Source: Aquibium microcysteis (lineage in GTDB: Bacteria > Pseudomonadota > Alphaproteobacteria > Rhizobiales > Rhizobiaceae). From it: a stretch of 64,000 bases of DNA. Shown here one piece after another: positions 10,572-20,175 of this stretch. Location: contig NZ_CP061080.1 in assembly GCF_014495845.1 (NCBI RefSeq), positions 5,880,001 to 5,944,000 on the forward strand, given 5' to 3'. Every line of letters begins with the position of its first letter. Position 1 is the first letter of the stretch. The translations under genes were made by a program, and so were the position numbers. Under the pieces are notes generated by a model. That model saw nothing but the letters and a program-made list of their open reading frames with translations. It did not search any database and was not told the origin of the DNA.

Positions 10572-10925
10572 TCATGCCCCGCGCAGGATCTTCTCCATGG
10601 CCTTTCCCTTGGCCAGTTCGTCGATCAGCTTGTCGAGAATGCGGATCTCGCGCATCAGCGGCTCCTCGACCTCCTCCACCCGCACGCCGCACACCAGCCC
10701 CTTCACAGCAGCGCGGGCGCCGTTGAGGGCAGGGGCCTCGGCGAAGAAGGTCTCGAAGTCGGTCTTTGCGTTCAGAACGCCCTGCAGGGACTGCCCTTCG
10801 TAGCCGGTCAGCCAGGCGATGATCGCGTCGACCTCGGCCTTCGTCCGCCCCTTGCGCTCCGCCTTGGCGACGTAGAGCGGATAGACGCTCGCAAAGCTCA
10901 TCGAATAGATGCGGTGCTTCTGCAT
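10572..10925 (-). CDS. DUF2200 family protein
   Basis: A 117-residue protein matching DUF2200 over its full length: the N-terminal block [20 protein letters not shown], the [19 protein letters not shown] region and the C-terminal [16 protein letters not shown]. The family is widespread and uncharacterised, with no catalytic pattern I can name. The start lies 21 bases after the mccB stop on the same strand, so the two are probably cotranscribed. No signal peptide or membrane helix. Confidence 0.85.
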   Translation of the reverse strand: MQKHRIYSMSFASVYPLYVAKAERKGRTKAEVDAIIAWLTGYEGQSLQGVLNAKTDFETFFAEAPALNGARAAVKGLVCGVRVEEVEEPLMREIRILDKLIDELAKGKAMEKILRGA

Positions 10926-10946
10926 GACCGGCTCTTCCGTCGGGCT

Positions 10947-12554
10947 CTACATCCGGAACAGGCCGAACTTCGTTTCCTCCACTTCCCGGTTCAGAGCGGC
11001 CGAGAGCGACAGCGCCAGCACCTCGCGGGTGCGAGCCGGGTCGATGATGCCGTCGTCCCAGAGCCGTGCCGAGGAATAGAGCGGCTGGCCCTCGGTCTCG
11101 AACTGGTCGAGGATCGGTTTCTTGAACGCCGCTTCCTCCTCCGCCGGCCAGGTGCCGCCCTTGCGTTCGATGCCCTCGCGCCGGACGATGGCGAGGACGG
11201 TGGCGGCCTGCTCGCCGCCCATCACCGAGATGCGGGCGTTCGGCCACATCCACAGGAAGCGCGGCGAATAGGCCCGGCCGCACATGCCGTAATTGCCGGC
11301 GCCGAACGAACCGCCGATGATGACGGTGAGCTTCGGCACCCGCGCGGTCGCCACCGCCGTCACCAGCTTGGCGCCGTCCTTGGCGATGCCGCCGGCCTCG
11401 TATTTGCGACCCACCATGAAACCGGTGATGTTCTGCAGGAAGATCAGCGGGATTTTCCGCTGGCAGCACAGTTCGATGAAATGCGCTCCCTTCTGCGCGC
11501 TTTCGGAAAACAGCACGCCGTTGTTGGCGATGATGCCGACCGGCATGCCGAAGAGATGCGCGAAGCCCGTCACCAGCGTGGTGCCGTAATTGGCCTTAAA
11601 CTCGTCGAACTCGGAGCCGTCGACGACGCGTGCGATCACCTCGCGCACGTCATAGGGCTGGCGCGTGTCGGCCGGGATGAGCCCGTGGAGTTCCGCCGGG
11701 TCGTACAGCGGCGGCTGCGGCGGGCGAAGCTGCAGCGAGGCCGGCTTCACCCGGTTCAGATTGGCCACGATGCGGCGCGTGATCGCCAGCGCGTGCTCGT
11801 CGTTCTGGGCGTAGTGGTCGGCCACGCCCGACAGCCGCGTGTGCACGTCGGCGCCGCCGAGATCCTCGGCCGACACCTCCTCGCCGGTGGCCGCCTTCAC
11901 CAGCGGCGGCCCGCCGAGGAAGATCGTCGCCTGGTTCTTCACCATGATCGATTCGTCGGCCATCGCCGGCACATAGGCGCCGCCCGCCGTGCACGAGCCC
12001 ATCACGCAGGCGATCTGCGGAATGCCGGCAGCACTCATGTTGGCCTGGTTGTAGAAGATACGGCCGAAATGCTCGCGGTCGGGAAACACCTGGTCCTGGT
12101 TGGGCAGGTTGGCGCCGCCGGAATCGACGAGATAGACGCAGGGCAGCCCGTTCTCGGCCGCGATCTCCTGCGCGCGCAGATGCTTCTTCACCGTCATCGG
12201 ATAATAGGTGCCGCCCTTCACCGTGGCGTCGTTGACCACGATCATCACCTCGCGGCCCTCGACCCGGCCGATGCCGGCGATCATGCCCGCCGACGCGATG
12301 TCGCCGCCATACATGTCCCATGCCGCGAACTGCCCGATCTCCAGAAAGGGCGACCCGGTGTCGATGAGCTGCGCCAGCCGCTCGCGCGGCAACAGCTTGC
12401 CCCGCTCCACATGCCGCCGCCGCGCCTCCTCCGGCCCGCCGCGCTCGATCGCCGCGGCCTTGTCGGCGAGATCGGCCACCAGCCCGCGCATACGCTCGGC
12501 ATTGGCGCGGAAGGCATCGGAGGCGGTGGAGAGGGCGGTGCGGATGACGGGCAT
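10947..12554 (-). CDS. mccB: Methylcrotonyl-CoA carboxylase carboxyltransferase beta subunit
   Basis: A 535-residue acyl-CoA carboxyltransferase, the usual MccB length. It transfers the carboxyl group from biotin to 3-methylcrotonyl-CoA. Visible features are the N-terminal segment [18 protein letters not shown], the CoA-binding oxyanion region [26 protein letters not shown], and the C-terminal half with [31 protein letters not shown] and [15 protein letters not shown]. These last motifs are typical of methylcrotonyl- rather than propionyl-CoA carboxylase. The start [12 protein letters not shown] is chosen over an upstream in-frame ATG whose residues are not conserved. It works with the alpha subunit encoded 8 kb away on the same strand. 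Confidence 0.92.
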   Translation of the reverse strand: MPVIRTALSTASDAFRANAERMRGLVADLADKAAAIERGGPEEARRRHVERGKLLPRERLAQLIDTGSPFLEIGQFAAWDMYGGDIASAGMIAGIGRVEGREVMIVVNDATVKGGTYYPMTVKKHLRAQEIAAENGLPCVYLVDSGGANLPNQDQVFPDREHFGRIFYNQANMSAAGIPQIACVMGSCTAGGAYVPAMADESIMVKNQATIFLGGPPLVKAATGEEVSAEDLGGADVHTRLSGVADHYAQNDEHALAITRRIVANLNRVKPASLQLRPPQPPLYDPAELHGLIPADTRQPYDVREVIARVVDGSEFDEFKANYGTTLVTGFAHLFGMPVGIIANNGVLFSESAQKGAHFIELCCQRKIPLIFLQNITGFMVGRKYEAGGIAKDGAKLVTAVATARVPKLTVIIGGSFGAGNYGMCGRAYSPRFLWMWPNARISVMGGEQAATVLAIVRREGIERKGGTWPAEEEAAFKKPILDQFETEGQPLYSSARLWDDGIIDPARTREVLALSLSAALNREVEETKFGLFRM

Positions 12555-12777
12555 GAGGACCTTCGGCGGCAGGACGTCGTGCGGGCGGCGGACTGGAACC
12601 CATTCCTCCCTCCCGGCCGGCGGATCCGCCGGACGCGCCATCCTAGCCGCATCCTCCCGGCGTTGGAACCGCCGCCGCGTACAGGGGCCGGGCCAGTCGC
12701 GATACTGAAGAAAACGGCGTGAGCTTCATGGACAGGCAGACGAATCGCCCGCTACACTTTCCGCGGGAGTTTTTTTC

Positions 12778-15700
12778 ATGCCGATACTGGAGATCAGCCA
12801 GCAGCCTGGCCGCGCGCCGGACCGCTACGACGTCGAGGTCGAGCTTTCCGACGTGCTGGGCGTCGGCAAGATCAGGTTTTCCCGCGAGATCGCCTTTGCA
12901 CTGCCGGCCGCCGACCGCGAACGCATCCGCTGGTATCTGGAGGATTATCTCGAATTCGACCATGACCCGGCGCCGGCCATAGCCAAGAGCGTGGAAACGC
13001 TGATGGAGCGGACAGGCGCCGATCTGTTCGCACAGGTCTTCCAATCCTCGCCCGAGGGCCAGCGCTGCTGGGCGCTGGCGTCGATGGCGCTGCCGCAGAC
13101 GCGCATCGAGATCGTCACCGACGTGAGAACCGCGACCGACCTTCCCTGGGAGCTGATGCGCGATGCGGCATCCGGCACGACGCTGGCGCTGTCGGCACGC
13201 GAATTCGTGCGCGGCGCCCGCGGCGCGCAGCAAATGTTCGTGGCGCAGGAAGAGCCGGGCGTCGTGCGCATCCTGCTCGTCATTGCGCGGCCCGGCGGCG
13301 GGCGCGACGTTCCCTTCCGCTCGGTGGCGAGCCGGCTGGTGCGCAGGCTGGGCGATGCCGCCGGCAAGGGCTGGCGGCTCGACGTGCTGCGGCCGCCGAC
13401 CTTCCGGCAGCTGGCGAGCGTGCTGCGGACGGCGGCGGATTCAGGCGAGCCCTATCACGTGGTGCATTTCGACGGCCATGGCGGCTATGGCGACCTGGCA
13501 TCGCCGTCCGACGGGATGGGACGGTCCTCCGTCCATGCCTACGACGCGGCGGCGGGCGGCCGGCAGGGTTTCCTCGTCTTCGAGGACGACGAGAAGGAGG
13601 ACCGCAGCGATTGCGTCGGCGGCGACCGGCTCGGCCCGCTGCTGCGCGATGCCGGTGTGCAGGCGCTGATCCTCAATGCCTGCCGCTCGGCTTTCGCCGA
13701 ATCGCCCAACGAGCCCGCGCCGGAGAGTGATGAAGCCAGGACCGCGCTGGCCGAAGCGGCGGCCTACGGCTCGCTGGCGCAGCAGGTCATGCAGGCCGGC
13801 CTCGGCGGCGTGGTGGCGATGCGCTATTCGGTCTGGGTCGTCACCGCCGCGGATTTCGTGGAGCGACTCTACGAGCGTCTTTCGTCCGGCGCCACGCTCG
13901 GGCAGGCGGTGGCGGCGGCGCGCAAGGCGCTTGCCGACGATCCGATGCGCGAGGTCGGCGCGGTGCCGCGGCCTTTGAGTGACTGGCACGTGCCGCTGGT
14001 GTGGGAGCGCGCGCCGCAGCGGCTCTGGCCGCAGAGGGCAGCGGCCGTGCTCGCGGCACCGCAGGAAGCGTCGCGCGGCGCCTTCGTCGATCCGAAGCTG
14101 CCGCGCGCGCCGGATTTCGGCTTCTTCGGCCGCGACGAGACGCTGCATGCGCTCGACCGCGGCTTCGACGACAGGGGCGATTTCTCGCAGCGCGTCATCC
14201 TGCTCTCGGCCTTCGCCGGCAGCGGCAAGACGCAGGTCGCGGCCGAGTTCGCGCGCTGGTATGCCGCCACCGGCGGGGTGCAGGGCGCCGTGCTGTTTTC
14301 CTCCTTCGAGCGGCACCTGCCGCTGCCGCGCGTGCTGGACAGGATCGGCGAAATGTTCGGAGGCGCGCTCGCGGCCGCCGGCGTGCAGTGGCATGCGATC
14401 GTCGACGAGGCCGAACGGCGGGCGGTGGCGCTTGACGTCCTGCGGCAGGTGCCCGTCCTGTGGATCTGGGACAATGTCGAGCCGGTGGCCGGCTTCCCGA
14501 GCGGTGCCGTGTCGGCCTGGTCGCCGGAGGAGCAGCGCGAACTCGCCGATTTCCTGCGCGACGCGGCAGGGACCAAGGCGAAATTCCTGCTCACCTCGCG
14601 CCGCAACGAACGGGCCTGGCTGGGCGACCTGCCGCTGCGCCTGGCGCTGCCGCCGATGCCGATGCGCGAGCGCCGGCAGATGGCGGCGGCCATCGCTGCC
14701 AGGCACCGCAAGCGGCTCGCCGACCTGCCCGACCTGACCACGCTGCTGCGCTTCACGCGCGGCAACCCGCTGACCGTCAGGGCCGCCGTCGGCGGCATGC
14801 TGGAGCAAGCCGTCGCGACGGCCGCGCAACTGGCGGACTATGTCGCGGCGCTGGAGGCGGGCAGGGCGCGATTCGGCGACGAAGCCGGGGAAGGCCGCGA
14901 CGCCTCGCTGGCGGCGTCGCTGTCCTACGGCTTCGCACACGGGTTTTCGGAGGCCGAGCGGGCGGCGCTGGCGCTGCTGCACCTGTTCCACGGGTTCGTC
15001 GACGTCGACGCCGTGCGAATCATGGGTGATCCCAACGCGCCGTGGACGATGGAGGCCGTACGCAACGCGACGCGCGAGACGCTGATCCCCCTGTTCGACC
15101 GCGCCGCCGAGATCGGCCTGCTGACGGCGCTGGGCGACGGATACTATTCCATCCACCCGGCGCTGCCCTGGTTCTTCCGCGACCTGTTCGAGCGGCACCA
15201 TGCCAGCGAGGCAGGGGAGCGGGCGAGAACGGCCTTCGTCGCGGCGATGGGGATGCTTGGCAATTTCTATCATAACCAGATCAACAGGGGAAACGCCGAC
15301 GCTCGTGCCGGGCTCGCGGCCGAGGAGGACAATCTGCTCGCCGCCTGGTCGCTCGCGACCGAGGCGGGCGACTGGGCGCGCGCTATCCGCTGCATGCAGG
15401 GCCTGAAGGAGATATACGCCTATGGCGGCCGGCGCGGCGCCTGGCGGGCGTTGGTCGCGCCGCTGCGCCAGGCCCTGCTCGACCCGCATACCGAGGACCC
15501 GCCGCCGGGCCTGGAGGACGAATGGTTGCTGGCGTTGGAGTATGACGCCGGGATCGCGATGGAGGACCGTGACTGGAGCCACGCGGCGGCAATCCTCCGG
15601 AACAGGATCGACTGGCGCCGGACGACGACGGCGGGCGCACGGGCCAGGGCCGATGCCGAGCGAACGGGAGCGGAGCGTAACGCCCTCCGCTCGCTCGCGG

Positions 15701-16413
15701 CTTCGCTACATCAGCTTGGCGAGATGCTCACCGAATCCGGATCGCCCGACTGCGTGCCCGCGCTGGAGGAAGCGAAAGACATAGCCGCCGTGATCGGCGA
15801 CCGCCGGGTCGAAGCCGGTTGCGCCTTCTATCTCGGCAATGCCCATGTCCGCGTGCCCTCGATCCGCGATCTCGGCACAGCGGAGCATTGGTACCGCACC
15901 TCCCTGGCGCTCCGCGCCGCCGACGACCGCGCCGGACGCGGCAGGTGCTACGCCCAGCTCGGCAGCGTGGCGCTCCGGCGCTCCTACGACGCCCGCGTGG
16001 CCGGCGCCGACGCGGAGACTTTACTTGGACACCTGAATGCCGCGTACGAGGCCTATCGCGAAGCGCTCGACGCCTTCGGCGCGGACGATCTCGCCAGCCT
16101 TGCCGTCACGCACAACCAGTTAGGTGTCGTCTTCCGAATCGGCGGCGCTGTCGACCAGGCGCTGGCGCACTATCGCCAATCGATCGCGTTCGAGGAGCAG
16201 GCGCAGAATCCCTTCGGCTCGGCAGAGACGCGCTTCAACGTCGGGCTGATGCTATTCGAAGAGGGCCGCCTGTTAGAAGCGCGCGCCTATGCGCACGCCG
16301 CGCGCGAACAGTTTGCATCGCTGCGGGACGCCGAAACTTATGTCGAGGATTGCGACCGCCTCCTCGCCAAGATCGAAGCCGCCATCGCCGCCCAGGGAGA
16401 CCCTCCGCCATGA
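12778..16413 (+). CDS. CHAT protease / NB-ARC ATPase / TPR protein (bacterial NLR-like)
   Basis: A 1211-residue soluble multidomain protein. Residues 1-160 form an N-terminal extension (LRWYLEDY-like WYLEDYLEFD). A caspase-like CHAT domain (about 170-420) carries a catalytic-dyad His234 in HVVHFDGHGGYGD and Cys302 in LILNACRSAF. An NB-ARC/STAND domain follows with Walker A around K484 (AFAGSGKTQ), Walker B at about D565 (VLWIWDNVEP), sensor LLTSRR (605-609) and the GLPL-like RGNPL. A helical and TPR region fills the C-terminal third. This is the architecture of an NTP-switched sensor that releases a cysteine protease, as in bacterial NLR-type immunity. The role is inferred, the domains are clear. 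Its stop overlaps the next gene (ATGA). The start ATG follows GGGAG and a run of seven T. Confidence 0.85.
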   Translation: MPILEISQQPGRAPDRYDVEVELSDVLGVGKIRFSREIAFALPAADRERIRWYLEDYLEFDHDPAPAIAKSVETLMERTGADLFAQVFQSSPEGQRCWALASMALPQTRIEIVTDVRTATDLPWELMRDAASGTTLALSAREFVRGARGAQQMFVAQEEPGVVRILLVIARPGGGRDVPFRSVASRLVRRLGDAAGKGWRLDVLRPPTFRQLASVLRTAADSGEPYHVVHFDGHGGYGDLASPSDGMGRSSVHAYDAAAGGRQGFLVFEDDEKEDRSDCVGGDRLGPLLRDAGVQALILNACRSAFAESPNEPAPESDEARTALAEAAAYGSLAQQVMQAGLGGVVAMRYSVWVVTAADFVERLYERLSSGATLGQAVAAARKALADDPMREVGAVPRPLSDWHVPLVWERAPQRLWPQRAAAVLAAPQEASRGAFVDPKLPRAPDFGFFGRDETLHALDRGFDDRGDFSQRVILLSAFAGSGKTQVAAEFARWYAATGGVQGAVLFSSFERHLPLPRVLDRIGEMFGGALAAAGVQWHAIVDEAERRAVALDVLRQVPVLWIWDNVEPVAGFPSGAVSAWSPEEQRELADFLRDAAGTKAKFLLTSRRNERAWLGDLPLRLALPPMPMRERRQMAAAIAARHRKRLADLPDLTTLLRFTRGNPLTVRAAVGGMLEQAVATAAQLADYVAALEAGRARFGDEAGEGRDASLAASLSYGFAHGFSEAERAALALLHLFHGFVDVDAVRIMGDPNAPWTMEAVRNATRETLIPLFDRAAEIGLLTALGDGYYSIHPALPWFFRDLFERHHASEAGERARTAFVAAMGMLGNFYHNQINRGNADARAGLAAEEDNLLAAWSLATEAGDWARAIRCMQGLKEIYAYGGRRGAWRALVAPLRQALLDPHTEDPPPGLEDEWLLALEYDAGIAMEDRDWSHAAAILRNRIDWRRTTTAGARARADAERTGAERNALRSLAASLHQLGEMLTESGSPDCVPALEEAKDIAAVIGDRRVEAGCAFYLGNAHVRVPSIRDLGTAEHWYRTSLALRAADDRAGRGRCYAQLGSVALRRSYDARVAGADAETLLGHLNAAYEAYREALDAFGADDLASLAVTHNQLGVVFRIGGAVDQALAHYRQSIAFEEQAQNPFGSAETRFNVGLMLFEEGRLLEARAYAHAAREQFASLRDAETYVEDCDRLLAKIEAAIAAQGDPPP

Positions 16414-17342
16414 CCCCGAACCCTTTCGCCGACCTGCCCGTCATCGCCCGCCTGCCGCCGGAGGCGGCGCTGGCGCGGCTGGAGGCCATGGGCGAGCCGC
16501 TCGAAAAGGCCGAGGACGTGGAGGCCCCGGTCGCCTTCGAAACCGGGCGGCCGCGCTCGCTGCGCGACTGGCTGACCGGCGGGCCGCGCCCCTGGCAGCA
16601 CACCGCGCACACGATCGGCTTCCTGCCCGCCGCGGCCATGCCCGGCGCCGACGGGCTGCTGCCCATCCACGGCGTCGGCGAGACGCAAGCCGACGCCTCG
16701 CTGAAGAACGCCCGCGTCTCGGTGCGGCTCAACGCCTTGCGCGTGGCTGCCTATCCCGGTGCCGGCATCCACCGCATCCTGTTCGACTTCTACGCCCGCA
16801 ACCAGACTGAAGGCGGCGGCGAGGACCTGCATTTCAACGCCACCTACCGCGCCCGCGAAGGCGAGCGCGCGCCGATCCTCGGCTATCCGATCTTCAATGG
16901 CCTCAGCGTCGGCACCGAAGGCGTCGCCTTCCGCTTCCACACCGTGAACGTGAAGAACGACGACGACGAGGCGATCCTCGACTTCCTCGAAGGCGATTCC
17001 TTCAAGGCCGGCCTGAAGCTCGCCACCACCGCCCAGCCGGCGATCGCGCCGCTCTCGTCCATGGCGCTCGGCGTCACCAAGGCGCTTGCCGCGCGCAACC
17101 GCAACGTCTCGGTGCAGGACATGTTCATCGGCCTCGATTTCTCCGCCAACGCCATGGGCGCGCGGCTGGCCGAGGGCGACGTGATCGCGGTGCAGATCCC
17201 CGAGACGCTGGTCTCGGTCTGGGACTGGTCGCTCTGGGCCTACGACCGCGCCCAGGGCCGTATCGTCGACCGCGCCACGCGGCGCACCCTCATCCCCTAC
17301 AACTACGTCGCCTTCAGCGTCACGCGTTACGAGGGCGCGTGA
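16410..17342 (+). CDS. Uncharacterised partner of the CHAT-NB-ARC protein
   Basis: A 310-residue protein I cannot assign to a family. The start overlaps the CHAT gene stop as ATGA, so the two are translationally coupled and probably act together. The N-terminal 90 residues are proline- and alanine-rich. Residues 100-290 look like a beta-rich domain (VSVRLNALRVAAYPGAGIHR, LHFNATYRA, ILGYPIFNGLSVG, VQIPETLVSVWDWSLWAYD). No signal peptide, no transmembrane helix and no nuclease or NADase motif that I recognise. It could be the CHAT substrate, an effector or a regulator. It lacks features I would expect of bacterial gasdermins. Confidence 0.7.
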   Translation: MTPNPFADLPVIARLPPEAALARLEAMGEPLEKAEDVEAPVAFETGRPRSLRDWLTGGPRPWQHTAHTIGFLPAAAMPGADGLLPIHGVGETQADASLKNARVSVRLNALRVAAYPGAGIHRILFDFYARNQTEGGGEDLHFNATYRAREGERAPILGYPIFNGLSVGTEGVAFRFHTVNVKNDDDEAILDFLEGDSFKAGLKLATTAQPAIAPLSSMALGVTKALAARNRNVSVQDMFIGLDFSANAMGARLAEGDVIAVQIPETLVSVWDWSLWAYDRAQGRIVDRATRRTLIPYNYVAFSVTRYEGA

Positions 17343-17417
17343 GGCGGCGCGCCGGCTGGACCCGGCGATGGAGGTGGGCGCACGTGAGGCAGTGGTCAGT
17401 CGGCCGCCGGATAGAGC

Positions 17418-17801
17418 CTATCGGATGAGTTCGACGGGGCAGGGCAGGTCAAGGTCGGCCCAGACGCGGTCGGCGGTGACGACGGTGGCGTTCAGGCGGG
17501 TCGCGGTGGCGATGCAGGCGCGGTCGGCGAAAGAGAGGCCCGCGCGCTTCGTCGAGGGACGCGGGAGCGCGGCGGCAACCGCGAGGTCGGCGTCGAAGTC
17601 GACGAAGTGCACATCCTGAGACGCCAGAAACGCCCGCATGAGATCGAGAGGCGTGCCCTTCTCTGCGCCTCGCATCAGGGCTTCGCTGGCGTTCACGGTC
17701 GACATCGACGCTCCACGCATTCGCGCGCTCGCCCGGTCGGCGCCGATCTCGCTGCGGATGATCGCGAGGAGCGCCGACGCGTCGATGACGTAACCCGTCA
17801 T
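17418..17801 (-). CDS. vapC: VapC-type PIN-domain toxin
   Basis: A 127-residue PIN-domain ribonuclease. The four acidic metal-binding positions are visible: D7 (YVIDASALLA), E40 (NASEAL), D93 (SFADRACIATA) and D111 (TADRVW). Enzymes of this family cleave tRNA or rRNA. Translation is coupled to the upstream antitoxin: the start codon overlaps the antitoxin stop (ATGA). The gene ends 75 bases from the oppositely oriented CHAT partner gene. Confidence 0.9.
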   Translation of the reverse strand: MTGYVIDASALLAIIRSEIGADRASARMRGASMSTVNASEALMRGAEKGTPLDLMRAFLASQDVHFVDFDADLAVAAALPRPSTKRAGLSFADRACIATATRLNATVVTADRVWADLDLPCPVELIR

Positions 17802-18184
17802 TCGTGCGAACCCGACGGGGTTTGGCTGTGGCCCTCTCTGGCAAGGCGATCGTAGCGCTCGTCTTCCCGCCGTGCCTCTTCCCGCCGCTCGGCGATCAGC
17901 TCGTCGACGACGCTCGGCTCGTCGGGATGTTCGGCCTTCCATCTGCGTGCGAAGGCCTGGACGCGTTTCAGCGCCACGTCCGGCGAGACGATCCGGAACT
18001 CGCCATCCTCGACCCGGGCCGTAACGGTGTCGCCTGGCCTGACCAGCATCGCCGCCCGCAGTTCCGCAGGGATCACGATGCGCCCGGCGGTGTCGATCTT
18101 CAGCCGCACGTAGTCGACCGACCGCAGGCCGGTCTCTTCGGCCTCGAAACGGCGAGGTTCCTCGGCAAATCCACGCGCTGCCAT
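17798..18184 (-). CDS. AbrB/SpoVT-type antitoxin of the VapC module
   Basis: A 128-residue protein whose middle (YVRLKIDTAGRIVIPAELR) is a swapped-hairpin AbrB/MazE DNA-binding domain. The charged C-terminal third (ELIAERREEARREDERYDR) probably wraps the toxin. I chose the ATG giving MAARGFAEEP; an upstream ATG would add unconserved residues. It is longer than usual VapB antitoxins (about 75-90) through N-terminal and tail extensions. It should repress its own promoter, in the gap shared with the divergent hicAB module. Confidence 0.8.
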   Translation of the reverse strand: MAARGFAEEPRRFEAEETGLRSVDYVRLKIDTAGRIVIPAELRAAMLVRPGDTVTARVEDGEFRIVSPDVALKRVQAFARRWKAEHPDEPSVVDELIAERREEARREDERYDRLAREGHSQTPSGSHE

Positions 18185-18277
18185 AGTCCGTCTCCGCTGC
18201 CAAACCACACCCATGATGACAGAGAACTGCCCGGCTGGCAAAACGGATCATCGCCTGCGATGGCGTCCGAAGCGGCG

Positions 18278-18314
18278 TTGACAATGCACGAATGATATCA
18301 CATTCTAGTATCAC
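18278..18314 (+). promoter_or_regulatory. Promoter and candidate operator of hicAB
   Basis: A consensus -35 (TTGACA, 18278-18283) lies 17 bases before CATTCT. Two direct TATCAC hexamers (18296-18301 and 18309-18314), 13 bases apart, overlap or follow the -10 region. This position suits binding by the HicB ribbon-helix-helix domain. The -10 match is weak. Confidence 0.5.
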
Positions 18315-18394
18315 GTTCGGTCGACCGCGCATGACGTGCAGCGATCCGAAGGCAGCAACGGCCTGTGTCCCTTGCTTGTTTTCAGGAGGCTGGC

Positions 18395-18649
18395 ATGCGC
18401 AGGAAGCACGAAGAAACGCTCGATGCGATCTTTCACGATCCAGTCAGCGGATCGATCAAGTGGCGAGACATCGAGGCCTTGCTGATCGCGCTTGGCGCGG
18501 AGATGAGCGAAGGAAGCGGCTCGCGTGTCCGGTTCGTGTTGAGAGACCGTAGCTTGATCATTCACCGGCCGCATCCCTCGCCGGATACAGACAAGGGGGC
18601 GGTGAAGGCGGTCCGGCGATACTTGAAAGAGGTTGGTTACAAGCCATGA
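18395..18649 (+). CDS. hicA: HicA-type mRNA interferase toxin
   Basis: An 84-residue protein of the short double-stranded-RNA-binding-fold HicA family: IKWRDIEALLIALGAEM, then GSGSRVRFVLRDRSLIIHRPHP and the C-terminal VRRYLKEVGY. The histidine-containing HRPHP segment supplies the likely active site of this subfamily, and the usual GSH is GSR here. The ATG at 18395 follows CAGGAGG and gives the normal length. The next gene overlaps by ATGA. HicA toxins degrade mRNA when freed from HicB. Confidence 0.88.
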   Translation: MRRKHEETLDAIFHDPVSGSIKWRDIEALLIALGAEMSEGSGSRVRFVLRDRSLIIHRPHPSPDTDKGAVKAVRRYLKEVGYKP

Positions 18650-19014
18650 ACCCGTACAAGGGATATGTCGCGGAGATCTGGTACGAAGAAGACGACCATG
18701 CTTTTCATGGTATCGTGCATGGTATCCGCGATACGGTTCATTTCACCGGCGCGAGTTCGCATGAACTGTCGCAAGCCTTCCGCGACAGCATCGACGAGTA
18801 TCTCCGTTTCTGCGCCGAGCGGGGCGTGGAACCCGAGAAGCCATACTCGGGAAAGCTGGCTCTGCGAACCACGCCGGAAATTCACGCGCTGCTGAGCAAG
18901 GCGGCGGCCAATGAAGGCAAGTCCATCAATCAGTGGATTTCCGAGACTCTCGAAGAAGTCGCCCGAAAACGATTGGAAAGCGGCGCGACGAAGGTCAGGA
19001 CGAAGGTCCACTGA
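18646..19014 (+). CDS. hicB: HicB antitoxin
   Basis: A 122-residue protein with an N-terminal HicB fold (MNPYKGYVAEIWYEEDDHAF, HGIVHGIRDTVHFTGAS) that blocks the toxin. The C-terminal ribbon-helix-helix (LALRTTPEIHALLSKAAANE, SINQWISETLEE) is for DNA binding. It overlaps hicA by four bases. The stop codon immediately abuts the stop of the convergent isovaleryl-CoA dehydrogenase gene with no spacer, so the module is packed against a metabolic operon. Confidence 0.9.
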   Translation: MNPYKGYVAEIWYEEDDHAFHGIVHGIRDTVHFTGASSHELSQAFRDSIDEYLRFCAERGVEPEKPYSGKLALRTTPEIHALLSKAAANEGKSINQWISETLEEVARKRLESGATKVRTKVH

Positions 19015-20175
19015 TCACCCTTCGCCCATCATCTCCCGCCCGATCAGCCAGCGCCGGATCTCGCTCGTGCCGGCGCCGATCTCGTAGAGCTTGGCGTCGC
19101 GCAGCAGGCGGCCGGCGGGATAGTCGTTGATGTAGCCGTTGCCGCCGAGCAGCTGGATGGCGTCGAGCGCAGCCAGCGTCGCCTTCTCCGAGGCGTAGAG
19201 GATGCAGCCGGCGGCGTCCTTGCGGGTGGTCTCGCCGCGGTCGCAGGCGGCCGCCACGGCATAGACATAGGCCCGGCAGGCGTTCATCGTCGTGTAGAGA
19301 TCGGCGAGCTTGCCCTGCACCAGCTGGAATTCGCCGATCGGCTGGCCGAACTGCCGACGCTCGTGCACATAGGGCATGACGACGTCGAGGCAGGCGGCGA
19401 GGATGCCGAGCGGTCCGCCCGCCAGCACCACGCGCTCGTAGTCGAGCCCCGACATCAGGATCTCGACGCCGCGGCCTTCCTCGCCGAGCACGTTCTCGAA
19501 CGGCACCTCGACGTCCTGGAACACCAGTTCGCCGGTGTTCGATCCGCGCATGCCGAGCTTGTCGAGCTTCTGCGCCACCGAGAAACCGGCGAAACCCTTC
19601 TCGACGAGAAAGGCGGTGATGCCGCGCGAGCCGCGCTCCGGATCGGTCTTGGCATAGACCACCAGCGTGTTGGCGTCGGGGCCGTTGGTGATCCACATCT
19701 TGGAGCCGTTGAGCACATAGCGGTCGTTCTTCTTCTCGGCACTGAGCCGCATCGAGACGACGTCCGAGCCCGAGCCCGGCTCCGACATGGCGAGCGCGCC
19801 GACCGCCGCGCCCGAGCAGAGCGCCGGCAGGTAGCGCGCCTTCTGCTCGGCCGTGCCCCAGCGGTTGATCTGGTTGACGCAGAGATTGGAATGGGCGCCG
19901 TAGGACAGGCCGACCGACGCCGAGGCGCGGGAAATCTCCTCCATCGCCACGACATGGGCGAGATAGCCCATGCCCGAGCCGCCGAAATCGGGATCGGCGG
20001 TGACGCCGAGCAGGCCGAGCGCGCCGAGTTCGGCCCAGAGCCCGGCGGGAAATTCGTTCGAGCGGTCGATCTCGGCGGCGATCGGCGCGATGCGCTGCTG
20101 CGCGAAACGGCGCACGGTCTCGCGCAGCGCGGCGACGTCCTCGCCGAGGCCGAAATCCATCACGTGGTCATACAT
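19015..20175 (-). CDS. ivd: Isovaleryl-CoA dehydrogenase
   Basis: A 386-residue FAD-dependent acyl-CoA dehydrogenase. It oxidises isovaleryl-CoA to 3-methylcrotonyl-CoA in leucine breakdown and passes electrons to ETF. It shows the FAD and substrate signature [51 protein letters not shown] and [13 protein letters not shown]. The catalytic base is about E247 within [14 protein letters not shown], the position used by isovaleryl-CoA dehydrogenases rather than medium- or short-chain enzymes. It overlaps the TetR gene by eight bases and follows a clear AAGGAGAGG site. Its product is the substrate of the MccAB carboxylase. Confidence 0.93.
   Translation of the reverse strand: MYDHVMDFGLGEDVAALRETVRRFAQQRIAPIAAEIDRSNEFPAGLWAELGALGLLGVTADPDFGGSGMGYLAHVVAMEEISRASASVGLSYGAHSNLCVNQINRWGTAEQKARYLPALCSGAAVGALAMSEPGSGSDVVSMRLSAEKKNDRYVLNGSKMWITNGPDANTLVVYAKTDPERGSRGITAFLVEKGFAGFSVAQKLDKLGMRGSNTGELVFQDVEVPFENVLGEEGRGVEILMSGLDYERVVLAGGPLGILAACLDVVMPYVHERRQFGQPIGEFQLVQGKLADLYTTMNACRAYVYAVAAACDRGETTRKDAAGCILYASEKATLAALDAIQLLGGNGYINDYPAGRLLRDAKLYEIGAGTSEIRRWLIGREMMGEG

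Noticed and set aside
12617..12632. 16-bp perfect palindrome CCGGCGGATCCGCCGG upstream of mccB as an operator
   Set aside because: Short GC palindromes are expected by chance in this base composition and it does not resemble the TetR operator at 20832-20859.
16410..17342. CHAT partner as a bacterial gasdermin
   Set aside because: It is longer than usual, has no N-terminal Cys after Met, and lacks the alternating amphipathic strands and hydrophobic stretches I would expect. A structure prediction would decide.
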